The notes below the pieces were generated by a model that did not search any database, was not told the origin of the DNA, and saw nothing but the letters and a program-made list of their open reading frames with translations. Positions 15,832 through 24,436 of a stretch of DNA of 64,000 nucleotides are shown here, piece after piece. Within the stretch, counting starts at the first letter, position 1; every line of letters begins with the position of its first letter. Source of the DNA: Flavobacterium laiguense (GTDB lineage: Bacteria; Bacteroidota; Bacteroidia; Flavobacteriales; Flavobacteriaceae). A program made the translations under genes and the position numbers. The stretch is taken from positions 19,711 through 83,710 of the forward strand of contig NZ_QCZH01000016.1 in the NCBI RefSeq assembly GCF_003097655.1. The letters are read 5' to 3'.

Positions 15832-17168
15832 TGAAGAAACTATTTTTTGTAACCCTTACTCTTTTTGGTTTGAGCGTCAATGCGCAAGATACGGCTAAGA
15901 GTTATTCGTTTACTTTACAGCAAGCCATAAACCATGCGCTTGAATACAACTATTCTGTCATCAATTCGGGTCGCGACATTGAAGCGGCCAAACAAAAAAA
16001 ATGGGAAACCACCGCAATGGGATTGCCTCAAATAAATGCTGGTGTGGATTATACAAATAACTTTGTTTTACAAAAATCGGTCGTTCCTGCCGAATTTTTT
16101 GGAGGAAACCCCGGAGAATATGCTGAAGTTGCCTTTGGAACCAAACATAACATGGTGGCTCGATCTACCTTGAACCAACTAATTTTTGATGGATCTTATA
16201 TTGTGGCACTTCAAGCCTCTAAAACCTATTTGAAGTATTACGAAAACTCCAAACAAAGAACCGATATCGACATTAAGGAAATGGTTATTAACTCTTATGG
16301 TAATGTCTTGTTGGCTAAAGAAAACATAGCCATACTAGAAAAAAATATTGCGTCATTGCAAAAAACCTTGAACGATACTAAAGCCATTTACAAAAACGGT
16401 TTAATCGAAGAAGAAAGTGTAGAACAACTGGAAATTACCCTTGCGTCTTTAGAAAGCACCTTAAACTACAACAAGCGTTTATTGGATATTACCTATAAAA
16501 TGTTGAAGATAAATCTTGGTATTGAAATCGCCGACCAATTAACGTTGACAGACAAACTGGAAGATTTGACAATCCAGAATATGGATTTGGGTTTTTCTGC
16601 AAACGAGTTTAATGTAAATGACAATATAAACCACAAAATAGCGACGAATTTTCAAGAACAAAGAACACTGGAATACAAATTGGAAAGAAGCAAAGCATTG
16701 CCTTCTTTATCTGCCAATGTTAATTTTGGATACACCGCCTTTAAAGATGAATTTCAGTTTTTTACCCAAAACCAAAACTGGTTTAATTATTCTAATCTTG
16801 GCGTAAGCTTAAATGTTCCTATTTTCAGCAGTTTGGCCAGAAGTTCCAGAACGCAACAAGCCAAAATTGCTTTAGAGCAAGCCAAAACGCAACTTACCGA
16901 AACAGAGCAAAAATTAAAACTACAATATGCCACTGCCAAAAGTGAGTACGAATACAGTATTGCAGACTATGCGACCGCAAAAAACAATTTGAATCTAGCG
17001 GAAAGAATAGAGAAAAAACAGCAAATTAAATTTACGGAAGGACTCTCCACCAGTTTTGATTTTAATGATGCGCAGCGTCAATTGTATACTGCTCAACAAA
17101 AATACTTAGAAACTATGGTCAATATAGTAAACAAAAAAGCCAGCTTAGAAAAAATCATCACTAAATAA
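15831..17168 (+). CDS. TolC family outer membrane efflux protein (operon 2)
   Basis: The protein is 445 residues with a signal peptide (MKKLFFVTLTLFGLSVNAQ), followed by tandem OEP helical repeats: FTLQQAINHALEYNYSVINS near the start, ALPSLSANVNFGYTAF in the middle, and KFTEGLSTSFDFNDAQRQLY near the end. It has the same length as the operon 1 channel but the two differ clearly in sequence. It should form the outer-membrane duct for the adaptor and pump encoded next. Confidence 0.92.
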   Translation: MKKLFFVTLTLFGLSVNAQDTAKSYSFTLQQAINHALEYNYSVINSGRDIEAAKQKKWETTAMGLPQINAGVDYTNNFVLQKSVVPAEFFGGNPGEYAEVAFGTKHNMVARSTLNQLIFDGSYIVALQASKTYLKYYENSKQRTDIDIKEMVINSYGNVLLAKENIAILEKNIASLQKTLNDTKAIYKNGLIEEESVEQLEITLASLESTLNYNKRLLDITYKMLKINLGIEIADQLTLTDKLEDLTIQNMDLGFSANEFNVNDNINHKIATNFQEQRTLEYKLERSKALPSLSANVNFGYTAFKDEFQFFTQNQNWFNYSNLGVSLNVPIFSSLARSSRTQQAKIALEQAKTQLTETEQKLKLQYATAKSEYEYSIADYATAKNNLNLAERIEKKQQIKFTEGLSTSFDFNDAQRQLYTAQQKYLETMVNIVNKKASLEKIITK

Positions 17169-17189
17169 CGACTCTCAACAAACACAGAC

Positions 17190-18332
17190 ATGAAAAAAAT
17201 AATCATCCTATTCACACTTTCAATTGTATTGATTTCCTGTAATTCATCAGACAAAAACCAATCAATTGACACGCTTATTGCATCAAAAGATGTAAAAGCA
17301 ATAACCGCAAAAAAAGCAGAACTACAATCTCAACTGAATCAACTCGAAGATGTATTGGCCACATTGGACGTAAACAAGGGAACAGTGGCATTGGTTTCGG
17401 TCGTACAATTAAAAGATACTTTATTCAACCATTATCTTGAAATACAAGGAAGCATTAACACCAATGAAAATGTTTTAGTTCAACCAGAATTTCCTGGAAA
17501 TCTTGTTGAGCTGAATGTAAAAGCTGGACAAAAAGTAACCAAAGGACAAGTTTTAGGACGCACTGATGATGGTGGTATGAGCCAACAATTGGCTAGTGCC
17601 GAAAACCAATATGCATTGGCCAAAACGACTTTTGAGCGTCAAAAAAACCTGTGGAAACAAAAAATTGGTTCAGAGATACAGTACCTTCAAGCTCAAACGC
17701 AAATGATCTCGGCTCAAAAAGGTGTGGCTCAGATCAAAGCCCAAATAGCTAAAACAGTAATTAGAGCCCCATTTTCCGGAACTATAGACGAGGTTTTTGT
17801 AGAAAAAGGAGAAGTAGTTGCTGCCAGTCAACAAGGATTAATGCGAATCGTAAATTTAGGAAACATGTATGTTTCTACTTCTATTCCGGAAACGTATATC
17901 GGTAAACTAAAAATAGGTACCGAAGTAGATGTATACCTAACTTCATTAGACAAAACTTACAAAGGAAAAGTACGACAAATTGGTAACTTTATCAATCCAA
18001 ACAATAGAAGTTTCGGAATTGAAGTAAGCGTTCCCAACCCAGAAAATTTATTACGCCCAAACCAAGTGGCCAAGCTAAAAGTTATCGATTATGTTAGTCC
18101 AAATGCTGTGGTTGTGCCTACCAATGTAATTCAACAAGATTCTCAGAAAAAAAGCTTTGTATACACTGTTACCAACTCTAATGGCAAAACAGGAATTGCA
18201 AAAAAAGTAATCATCACAACAGGTCAGTCTTCTGATAATGTAACCGAAGTTTTAAGCGGTTTAGAGGCCAATGCCATAATTGTTACCGAGGGGATGAATA
18301 CCATATCGGATGGAATGAAACTTAACTTCTAA
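17190..18332 (+). CDS. Efflux RND transporter periplasmic adaptor, lipoprotein (operon 2)
   Basis: This 380-residue membrane fusion protein has a lipoprotein signal ending LISC (Cys17), so it is probably lipid-anchored. A helical segment follows (ITAKKAELQSQLNQLEDVLA), then the lipoyl-like half PGNLVELNVKAGQKVTKGQV, a hairpin (ASAENQYALAKTTFERQKNL), the second half VIRAPFSGTIDEVFVEKGEV and the beta-barrel. The lipid anchor and extra N-terminal coiled coil set it apart from the operon 1 adaptor. Confidence 0.93.
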   Translation: MKKIIILFTLSIVLISCNSSDKNQSIDTLIASKDVKAITAKKAELQSQLNQLEDVLATLDVNKGTVALVSVVQLKDTLFNHYLEIQGSINTNENVLVQPEFPGNLVELNVKAGQKVTKGQVLGRTDDGGMSQQLASAENQYALAKTTFERQKNLWKQKIGSEIQYLQAQTQMISAQKGVAQIKAQIAKTVIRAPFSGTIDEVFVEKGEVVAASQQGLMRIVNLGNMYVSTSIPETYIGKLKIGTEVDVYLTSLDKTYKGKVRQIGNFINPNNRSFGIEVSVPNPENLLRPNQVAKLKVIDYVSPNAVVVPTNVIQQDSQKKSFVYTVTNSNGKTGIAKKVIITTGQSSDNVTEVLSGLEANAIIVTEGMNTISDGMKLNF

Positions 18333-18335
18333 AAA

Positions 18336-18411
18336 TAGTTTGTTGTTTATGGTTGATAGTTTATGGTTATCCACAAACAAAAAACAATAAACAAAAAACA
18401 ATAAACTTTTA
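18336..18411. repeat. Imperfect inverted repeat between adaptor and pump genes
   Basis: The left side TAGTTTGTTGTTTATGG...AGTTTATGG (about 18338-18366) can pair imperfectly with CCACAAACAAAAAACAATAA...CAATAAAC (about 18370-18405). It is a low-complexity stem of the kind seen in other gaps of this window. It could protect or attenuate the mRNA upstream of the pump gene. Confidence 0.45.
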
Positions 18412-18414
18412 AAT

Positions 18415-21400
18415 ATGTCACATCAAAATAAAGAATTCGGAATATCAAGTTGGGCTGTCGAAAATCGAGTTACCGTATATATCTTGACATTATTGATCGT
18501 TATCACAGGAGTTATAGCCTATGTTACGATGCCCCGAGAAGATTTTCCGGAAATTATAGAAAACAAAATTTACATCTCTTCCGTTTTTCCTGGAAACTCG
18601 GCCGAGGATGTAGAGAAATTAATCGTCAAACCGCTCGAAAAGGAAATCAAAAACATTAGCGGGGTAGACAAAATTACTTCTAGCTCTTTTCAAGATTACG
18701 GAATGATTGTAGTGGAATTTGGAGACAAAGTTACCATCGAAATTGCCAAATCAAGAATTAAGGACAAAGTAGATATCGTAAAAGCAGATACCGATTGGCC
18801 GAATCTTGACAATGGAAGCAAAGTAGAACCAAGCGTATTTGATTTGAACATTTCGGAAGAAGTGCCCATTCTAAACATCAATTTACAGGGAAATTACACC
18901 ACTCAGCAACTTAAAAAATACGGGGAGCAACTTCAAGATGATATTGAGGAAATTGCCGAAGTAAAAAAAGTAGACATACTGGGTGTAGACGATAAAGAGG
19001 TAGAAATCGCCGTTGACATTTTCAAAATGACAGCTGCACAAGTATCTTTTGACGACATTCAAAATGCGGTCAAATATGAGAATATGACCCTTTCGGGAGG
19101 GAATTTAATTTCGCAAGGTTCAAGAAACAACATTAGAATTGTAGGGGAAATCAAAGACCCAAAAGAACTGGAAAACATCATTGTAAAACACAATGGCGGA
19201 ACCGTTTACCTAAAAGACATTGCGGCAGTTAGTTTCAAAGAAAAAGAAAAAACCACTTATGCCCGTGAGAAAGGCACCGAAGTTGTGATGCTGAACGTAA
19301 AAAAACGCTCCAATCAAAACATGATTTCGGCAATTGAGCAGGTAAAAGAGAAAATTGAAGAAGCCAAAGAATCGTACTTGCCATCCAATTTGAAAATTGA
19401 ATTAACAAACGATCAATCTTCACGAGTAGAACATCAGGTAGATGAGCTTTCGAACCACATCATCTTCGGAATTGTGCTGGTAATGATTGTACTGATGTTT
19501 ACCATGGGATTAAGAAACTCTTTGTTTGTGGGAGCTGCTATTCCGTTATCGATGTTAATGGCGTTTAGTATTCTTTCTGCCTTTGGCTTGACCTTAAACA
19601 CTATGGTGCTTTTCGGATTGGTTATGGGACTGGGAATGCTGGTTGACGACGGAATTGTGGTGGTCGATAACGTATTTGCCAACATGAAAAAAGGAATGAA
19701 TCGTGTTCAAGCCTCCAAAGTGGGTATTGGCGAAATCGCTTGGCCAGTAATCTCCTCAACAGCAACTACCTTAATGGCATTTTTACCTTTTGCATTATGG
19801 CCTGGAACAATGGGGAAATTCATGAAATATTTCCCCATTACTTTAACCGTTACCCTATCTGCTTCGTTGTTCGTGGCAATGGTGGTCAATGCGGCTATGA
19901 CAGGAGGATCAATGGATATTGAAGACAAAAATGTTACCAAGAAATCCGCAAAAACCTATACGATTATTTTCACTGTTATCGCGGTTGTTTTTGTTCTTAT
20001 CGGTAATATTTATGATTCCAAATTGGCAAAAGCCATTGGTCACTTGGCCATCATATCTCTTGGATTAATGTGGTTGTACAAATTGAAATTGTACCAATGG
20101 ACACAAGATTTTCAACACGACTTTTTTCCAAAAATGGAAGATAAGTATAAAAACTTTTTAGCTAAAATCCTTACCAAAAAGAAAGCATGGGTTGCCCTAG
20201 TTGGAATTATAGGAATGTTATTTTTCTCTTTCATCCTTTTGGGAATATTCCCTAGAAAAGTATTGTTCTTCCCAGACAATATCCCGAATCAGGTCATTAC
20301 CTATATCGAATACCCACAAGGAACTGATATTGAAAAAACCAATAAGGCTACCTTATTTGTAGAAAAACAAGTTATTGAAGTTCTAAGTAAATATGTAGAC
20401 AAGAAAACAGGCAAAAACTACTTGGCCGAATCTATCGTATCTCAAGTGGGTGTTGGTGCAGGAAACCCAAACGTAGATGCCGGATCGGCTTCCGAAACCC
20501 CTTTCAAAGGAAAAGTGACGGTGAGCTTCTCGGAATTTAAATTTAGAAGAGGAATCGACACCGGGGATATCTTAGAAGAAATTAGAGGCAAAGTAACCGG
20601 AATTGCCGGAGCCACCGTAACGGTAGAAAAAGATGCTAATGGACCGCCAGCCGGTTACCCAATCAGTATCCAATTGACAGGAGTTGATTATGATGAAATG
20701 CTGAAAGAAGCAGACGAAATGATTACTTTTATCAATTCTAAAAACATTCCTGGTATCGAAAGATTGAGTATTGATGTCAATAAAGAAAGTCCGGAACTAG
20801 AGGTAAAAGTAGACCGTGTAAGTGCGGGAAGTTTGGGTGTTTCAACCGGACAATTGGGATTCAATTTACGTCGTTCCGTATATGGACAAGAAATCTCAAC
20901 GTACAAAGAAGGTGATGATGATTACAATATTACAATGCGTATGCAGGACGATCAGCGTAAGAACGAAAACGTGCTGTTCAATCAGTCTTTAACTTTCAGA
21001 AACCAGAACAACGGGCAAATGATGCAAGTGCCTATTTCTGCTGTTTCCGAAACCGAGAAAACAACGACTTACAATCAGATCAAAAGGAAAAACCAAAAAC
21101 GTATCATGACGATTTATTCCAACGTCTTGACAGGTTACAATGGTGATGAAATAACCAAACAAATCGCAGCTGATTTAAAAGGATACCAATTCCCAAAAAC
21201 CATAACCTATTCCTTCTCCGGAGTACAGGAAGAGCAAGGAAAGAACCAAAGTTTCTTGATGTATGCTTTGTTTTTGGCCCTTGCCGGAATTACCATCATT
21301 ATCGTGTTACAGTTTAATTCGGTTTCAAAATCTATGGTGATTTTATTTACCGTGTTACTGAGTTTTAGTGGGGTGTTTTATGGTTACGTCATTGCCAACA

Positions 21401-21882
21401 TGGATTTTGTGATTCTAATGACCATGATGGGAATCATTTCCCTGGCGGGTATTGTGGTAAAGAACGGAATCGTATTGATGGATTTCTTTGTTTTGTTGTT
21501 AGACAAAAAAGTGGACGATAATCATTTAGAAAGCCATGACGATCTAACCTTAGACGAGATAAAAGAAGTAATCATTGAGTCTGGAAAATCAAGATTACGT
21601 CCCGTTTTATTAACCGCTTTGACTGCCGTACTGGGATTAATTCCTTTGGCAATTGGGTTAAACTTTGACTTTTTCTCATTAGTAACCGACTTGAATCCGC
21701 ACATCTTCATGGGTGGAGACAACGTTATCTTCTGGGGACCATTGGCCTGGACCATCATCTTCGGATTGACCTATGCCACGGTATTAACCTTAGTAATGGT
21801 ACCCGTAATGTTCTATCTGGTAAAAAGAACCAAATACTGGTTGAGAGACCGAAGAAACAAAAGAGCTGCACTGGAAGATTAA
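18415..21882 (+). CDS. Efflux RND transporter permease (operon 2)
   Basis: This RND pump of 1155 residues is about 100 longer than the operon 1 pump. It has the standard N-terminus (ISSWAVENRVTVYILTLLIV), TM4 aspartates (GLGMLVDDGIVVVDNVFANM, near 407), a helix with GIISLAGIVVKNGIVLMDFF, and SRLRPVLLTALTAVLGLIPL near the end. The extra length is partly a segment at about residues 510-562 with two further hydrophobic stretches (YTIIFTVIAVVFVLIG and LAIISLGLMWLYKL), inserted between TM6 and TM7. More lies in an acidic loop (LDKKVDDNHLESHDDLTLDE). The substrate is unknown. A terminator follows. Confidence 0.94.
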   Translation: MSHQNKEFGISSWAVENRVTVYILTLLIVITGVIAYVTMPREDFPEIIENKIYISSVFPGNSAEDVEKLIVKPLEKEIKNISGVDKITSSSFQDYGMIVVEFGDKVTIEIAKSRIKDKVDIVKADTDWPNLDNGSKVEPSVFDLNISEEVPILNINLQGNYTTQQLKKYGEQLQDDIEEIAEVKKVDILGVDDKEVEIAVDIFKMTAAQVSFDDIQNAVKYENMTLSGGNLISQGSRNNIRIVGEIKDPKELENIIVKHNGGTVYLKDIAAVSFKEKEKTTYAREKGTEVVMLNVKKRSNQNMISAIEQVKEKIEEAKESYLPSNLKIELTNDQSSRVEHQVDELSNHIIFGIVLVMIVLMFTMGLRNSLFVGAAIPLSMLMAFSILSAFGLTLNTMVLFGLVMGLGMLVDDGIVVVDNVFANMKKGMNRVQASKVGIGEIAWPVISSTATTLMAFLPFALWPGTMGKFMKYFPITLTVTLSASLFVAMVVNAAMTGGSMDIEDKNVTKKSAKTYTIIFTVIAVVFVLIGNIYDSKLAKAIGHLAIISLGLMWLYKLKLYQWTQDFQHDFFPKMEDKYKNFLAKILTKKKAWVALVGIIGMLFFSFILLGIFPRKVLFFPDNIPNQVITYIEYPQGTDIEKTNKATLFVEKQVIEVLSKYVDKKTGKNYLAESIVSQVGVGAGNPNVDAGSASETPFKGKVTVSFSEFKFRRGIDTGDILEEIRGKVTGIAGATVTVEKDANGPPAGYPISIQLTGVDYDEMLKEADEMITFINSKNIPGIERLSIDVNKESPELEVKVDRVSAGSLGVSTGQLGFNLRRSVYGQEISTYKEGDDDYNITMRMQDDQRKNENVLFNQSLTFRNQNNGQMMQVPISAVSETEKTTTYNQIKRKNQKRIMTIYSNVLTGYNGDEITKQIAADLKGYQFPKTITYSFSGVQEEQGKNQSFLMYALFLALAGITIIIVLQFNSVSKSMVILFTVLLSFSGVFYGYVIANMDFVILMTMMGIISLAGIVVKNGIVLMDFFVLLLDKKVDDNHLESHDDLTLDEIKEVIIESGKSRLRPVLLTALTAVLGLIPLAIGLNFDFFSLVTDLNPHIFMGGDNVIFWGPLAWTIIFGLTYATVLTLVMVPVMFYLVKRTKYWLRDRRNKRAALED

Positions 21883-21903
21883 GTTCTAGTACAAGCTATA
21901 AAT

Positions 21904-21947
21904 AAAAAACCACTCCACTCAATAATTTGAGTATGGAGTGGTTTTTT
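21904..21947 (+). terminator. Intrinsic terminator of efflux operon 2
   Basis: AAAAAACCACTCCA pairs with TGGAGTGGTTTTTT, with an inner CTCAA/TTGAG extension. It starts 22 bp after the RND stop codon. Confidence 0.9.
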
Positions 21948-21979
21948 GGTTTAAAAGAACTTATTTACAAATATCTATT

Positions 21980-22094
21980 GGGCGTAACCCCATTAAGAAA
22001 AGAGGCCTACTCTACTTTGCGCGTATTCGGCCTCTTTCCTTAATGCGGTCTGGCTATCCGTGCTACTTCGGTAGCTTACTGCTATCCCTTACGC
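21980..22094. ncRNA. Structured intergenic element with a three-way-junction fold
   Basis: Three nested or adjacent stems can be drawn. P1 is GCGTAA (21982-21987) with TTACGC (22089-22094). P2 is a 17-nt arm CATTAAGAAAAGAGGCC (21991-22007) with GGCCTCTTTCCTTAATG (22029-22045), one mismatch. P3 is GCTAC-TTCG-GTAGC (22062-22075), a UUCG-type tetraloop. The element begins GGGCGTAACCCC and ends CTATCCCTTACGC. From memory, sequences of this GGGCGT...GGCTATCCG...CTATCCCTNACGC type recur between genes in flavobacterial genomes. Whether it acts as RNA or as a DNA repeat is not known to me. It lies between an operon terminator and the next gene and does not look coding. Confidence 0.6.
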
Positions 22095-22215
22095 AGCATC
22101 TAGGAATCAAGATGTTTTTTTGCAATTTCATAATTAAGGAATCGCTTGTGTCAAAAAACTTTAAAACAGAAAAAGAAATAATATTGAACATTAAAATATT
22201 TCCTTTTTTGTACTT

Positions 22216-22223
22216 TACCTTTG
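22216..22223 (+). promoter_or_regulatory. Predicted -7 box of the DUF3754-like gene
   Basis: TACCTTTG matches TAnnTTTG, 51 bp before the chosen start codon at 22275. No clear -33 TTG sits at the usual distance. Confidence 0.45.
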
Positions 22224-22274
22224 CCGAACTTAAAAAACAATATTTCCATTAAAATCAAAGGCACCGAATTCATT

Positions 22275-23513
22275 ATGAAACGAGAACACTATATCCCATT
22301 TGATAAGGAATTCTTACTCGAACAACAACTGGCTGAATACTCCGGAGATGAAAAGAAGGGCGAAGATTTCAAAAAGCTATTTGATATAATTGAACATTAT
22401 TTTCATTACGAAGCGTTTAACCTAATTCGTAATTTAAAACAAAATTATGCGGCATTCGATCCGGATTTAAATCCAAAAGAACGAGCAGCATTTATTAGCA
22501 AAAGTGACTTTTCACTTTTCAAAGAATCACTGCAAAAAGTGCTTGAACTAAGCAATTACAGTCGCGTTAGACAAGAAGCTTTAGATAAAGCATTCAAAGA
22601 TTCGGATTTAATTGGTTTGAAACTAGCCATAGATCTGGACACATATGATGATTATGAAATCTACGTAAGAGGGCAACATACCACGACCGAAAAAGTAAGC
22701 AAATTTGTTTTTTGGAAGAAAAAAATTGAGGTAGAATACTATGATCGCGTGATGATTTACCTTAAATATCACGATGCCGATTACTATAAAAAAAGAAAAA
22801 CGCCTAAAGATAAAAGACCAATTGACCCAGGCACTATCGTATTAAAAATCTTCAAACGGGTACCTAAAAACGATCTGGAAACCATATTCCCGAATGCCAT
22901 TCCCAAAATGTCATTAACCGACAAAATACTGTTATGGGTTCCTGGACTTGTCGGAGGAATTTCGTTATTGAGTGCCAAAGTCATTCCGGCATTGATTGCC
23001 ATGCAGGAGGCGTACCAATCCGGCGAAACAATAGATTTGTTAAACAGTAAAACTTCATTAAATCAAGGTTTAATTGCCCTTGGCATATTAGGCGCATACT
23101 TGTTCCGTCAATACAATAACTTTGTAAACAAGAAGATCAAATATTCGAAAATGCTTTCGGATAGTCTTTATTTCAAAAATATAGGGAATAATAGCGGAGC
23201 CTTTTATTCATTATTAAACTCCTCCGAAGAAGAAGTACTTAAGGAAACCATCTTGGCTTACTCATTTTTAAGCAGAAGTAAAACTCCATTAACAGAAGCA
23301 GAACTCGATCATCAAATAGAATCTTGGTTTAAAACAAAGCACAATACAGAACTTGATTTTGATGTAAAAGAGGCGTTGTTGAAATTGAAAAACGCTGGTC
23401 TTGGATATGAAACCAATGGCAAATGGGAAGTTCTTCCTTTGGACAAAGCGCTAATCAGAATAGACGAGATATGGGATGGGGTTTTTGATTACAATCAAAC
23501 AACTATGAATTAG
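22275..23513 (+). CDS. DUF3754/TMEM143-like membrane protein
   Basis: The protein is 412 residues from ATG 22275 (MKREHYIPFDKEFLLEQQLA). An upstream in-frame ATG at 22221 overlaps the predicted -7 box, so the later start is preferred. The soluble N-terminal half holds EHYIPFDKEFLLEQQL and a middle segment DPGTIVLKIFKRVPKNDLET. Two hydrophobic segments follow (KILLWVPGLVGGISLLSAKVI and LNQGLIALGILGAYLF), then a helical C-terminal domain. This arrangement recalls the DUF3754 family, which includes the human protein TMEM143. The biochemical role is unknown. It is a single-gene unit. Confidence 0.65.
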   Translation: MKREHYIPFDKEFLLEQQLAEYSGDEKKGEDFKKLFDIIEHYFHYEAFNLIRNLKQNYAAFDPDLNPKERAAFISKSDFSLFKESLQKVLELSNYSRVRQEALDKAFKDSDLIGLKLAIDLDTYDDYEIYVRGQHTTTEKVSKFVFWKKKIEVEYYDRVMIYLKYHDADYYKKRKTPKDKRPIDPGTIVLKIFKRVPKNDLETIFPNAIPKMSLTDKILLWVPGLVGGISLLSAKVIPALIAMQEAYQSGETIDLLNSKTSLNQGLIALGILGAYLFRQYNNFVNKKIKYSKMLSDSLYFKNIGNNSGAFYSLLNSSEEEVLKETILAYSFLSRSKTPLTEAELDHQIESWFKTKHNTELDFDVKEALLKLKNAGLGYETNGKWEVLPLDKALIRIDEIWDGVFDYNQTTMN

Positions 23514-23603
23514 CAGTCTTTTTAAAAACGTAAAAAAACTGTTTAGATAGTGTTTCAATTTAGCATATTGATTGTTGTTGAAAATCATTTTAAAATTCTA
23601 CTA

Positions 23604-24434
23604 CTAATACTTTACAAACAACTGCATACCAAGTCCTATATTATATTTCTCCTTTCTAGGCTTCCATTTTTCTAATTGGTTCGCTCTTAAATAAAAAGGA
23701 CCACAAAAAACATTCGAACTAAACTTAACAGTCTCTTGCCCTTTAATGTCTATGTATTCCAATCGTTCGATAGCTACCAAAAAATCATTACTGAAAACAA
23801 TATTTTCATCCGTTAAATCAATTTCGACATCACCCGTTTTTGTTACTTCCAATATGACATCCTTATAATTATATCTTTCTGTTTCAATATTACTTTCATT
23901 CTCAGCATTATAGAAATTAACTCTAAACGTTCCTTTTTTGCATCCTAATTCTGCTACATTAAAACGAATTTTTTGAACTTTATATTTTTTTTCTTTGCTA
24001 ACCTTAAAATATTTCCCTACTTCCGCCCCCATATATTTAGAATAAAACGACACTCTAACTTTATTGGTCAATTTATTATTCCCTATCTTTTTTTCATTTA
24101 TGTATTTGTAATTGGAAGCTCCTATTTTAATTTCTTCCAGTTCAATTAAAGAGGATTTCAATACTATTTCAACTGCAGATTTTCTATCAACAACTATTGA
24201 TTTGGTTTCGTATCCCATACAGGAAACAACAATTGTGTTCTTATCAGAAACAAACTCGCCTTCAATTACAAACTCGCCTTCCTCATTCGTTACAGCTCCC
24301 ATATTAGAATCTACTATACCCACATTAGCATACAAAATAGGTTTTCCCATTTCGTCTACGCATTTACCCTTAATTTGCGAAAAACAAAAATTAGCACTTA
24401 AAATTAATGTCCAAAAAATCAATATTCTTTTCAT
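23604..24434 (-). CDS. Secreted CarboxypepD_reg-like domain protein
   Basis: This 276-residue exported protein starts MKRILIFWTLILSANFCFSQ; the longer in-frame extension on its 5' side overlaps the upstream gene and lacks signal character. The first 80 mature residues are a CarboxypepD_reg-like beta-sandwich (IKGKCVDEMGKPILYANVGI, TNEEGEFVIEGEF, VSCMGYETKSIVVD). The rest is beta-rich and not recognised, ending in an aromatic strand (LGMQLFVKY). It starts 2 bp after the stop of the upstream gene, so it is translationally coupled to it. The pair of longer genes upstream shares the same domain type. Confidence 0.7.
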   Translation of the reverse strand: MKRILIFWTLILSANFCFSQIKGKCVDEMGKPILYANVGIVDSNMGAVTNEEGEFVIEGEFVSDKNTIVVSCMGYETKSIVVDRKSAVEIVLKSSLIELEEIKIGASNYKYINEKKIGNNKLTNKVRVSFYSKYMGAEVGKYFKVSKEKKYKVQKIRFNVAELGCKKGTFRVNFYNAENESNIETERYNYKDVILEVTKTGDVEIDLTDENIVFSNDFLVAIERLEYIDIKGQETVKFSSNVFCGPFYLRANQLEKWKPRKEKYNIGLGMQLFVKY

Positions 24435-24436
24435 TG

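Noticed and set aside
21938..22252. 104-codon open frame across the structured element
   Set aside because: It begins inside the operon terminator and runs through the stems of the 21980-22094 element. The composition is not protein-like and there is no motif.
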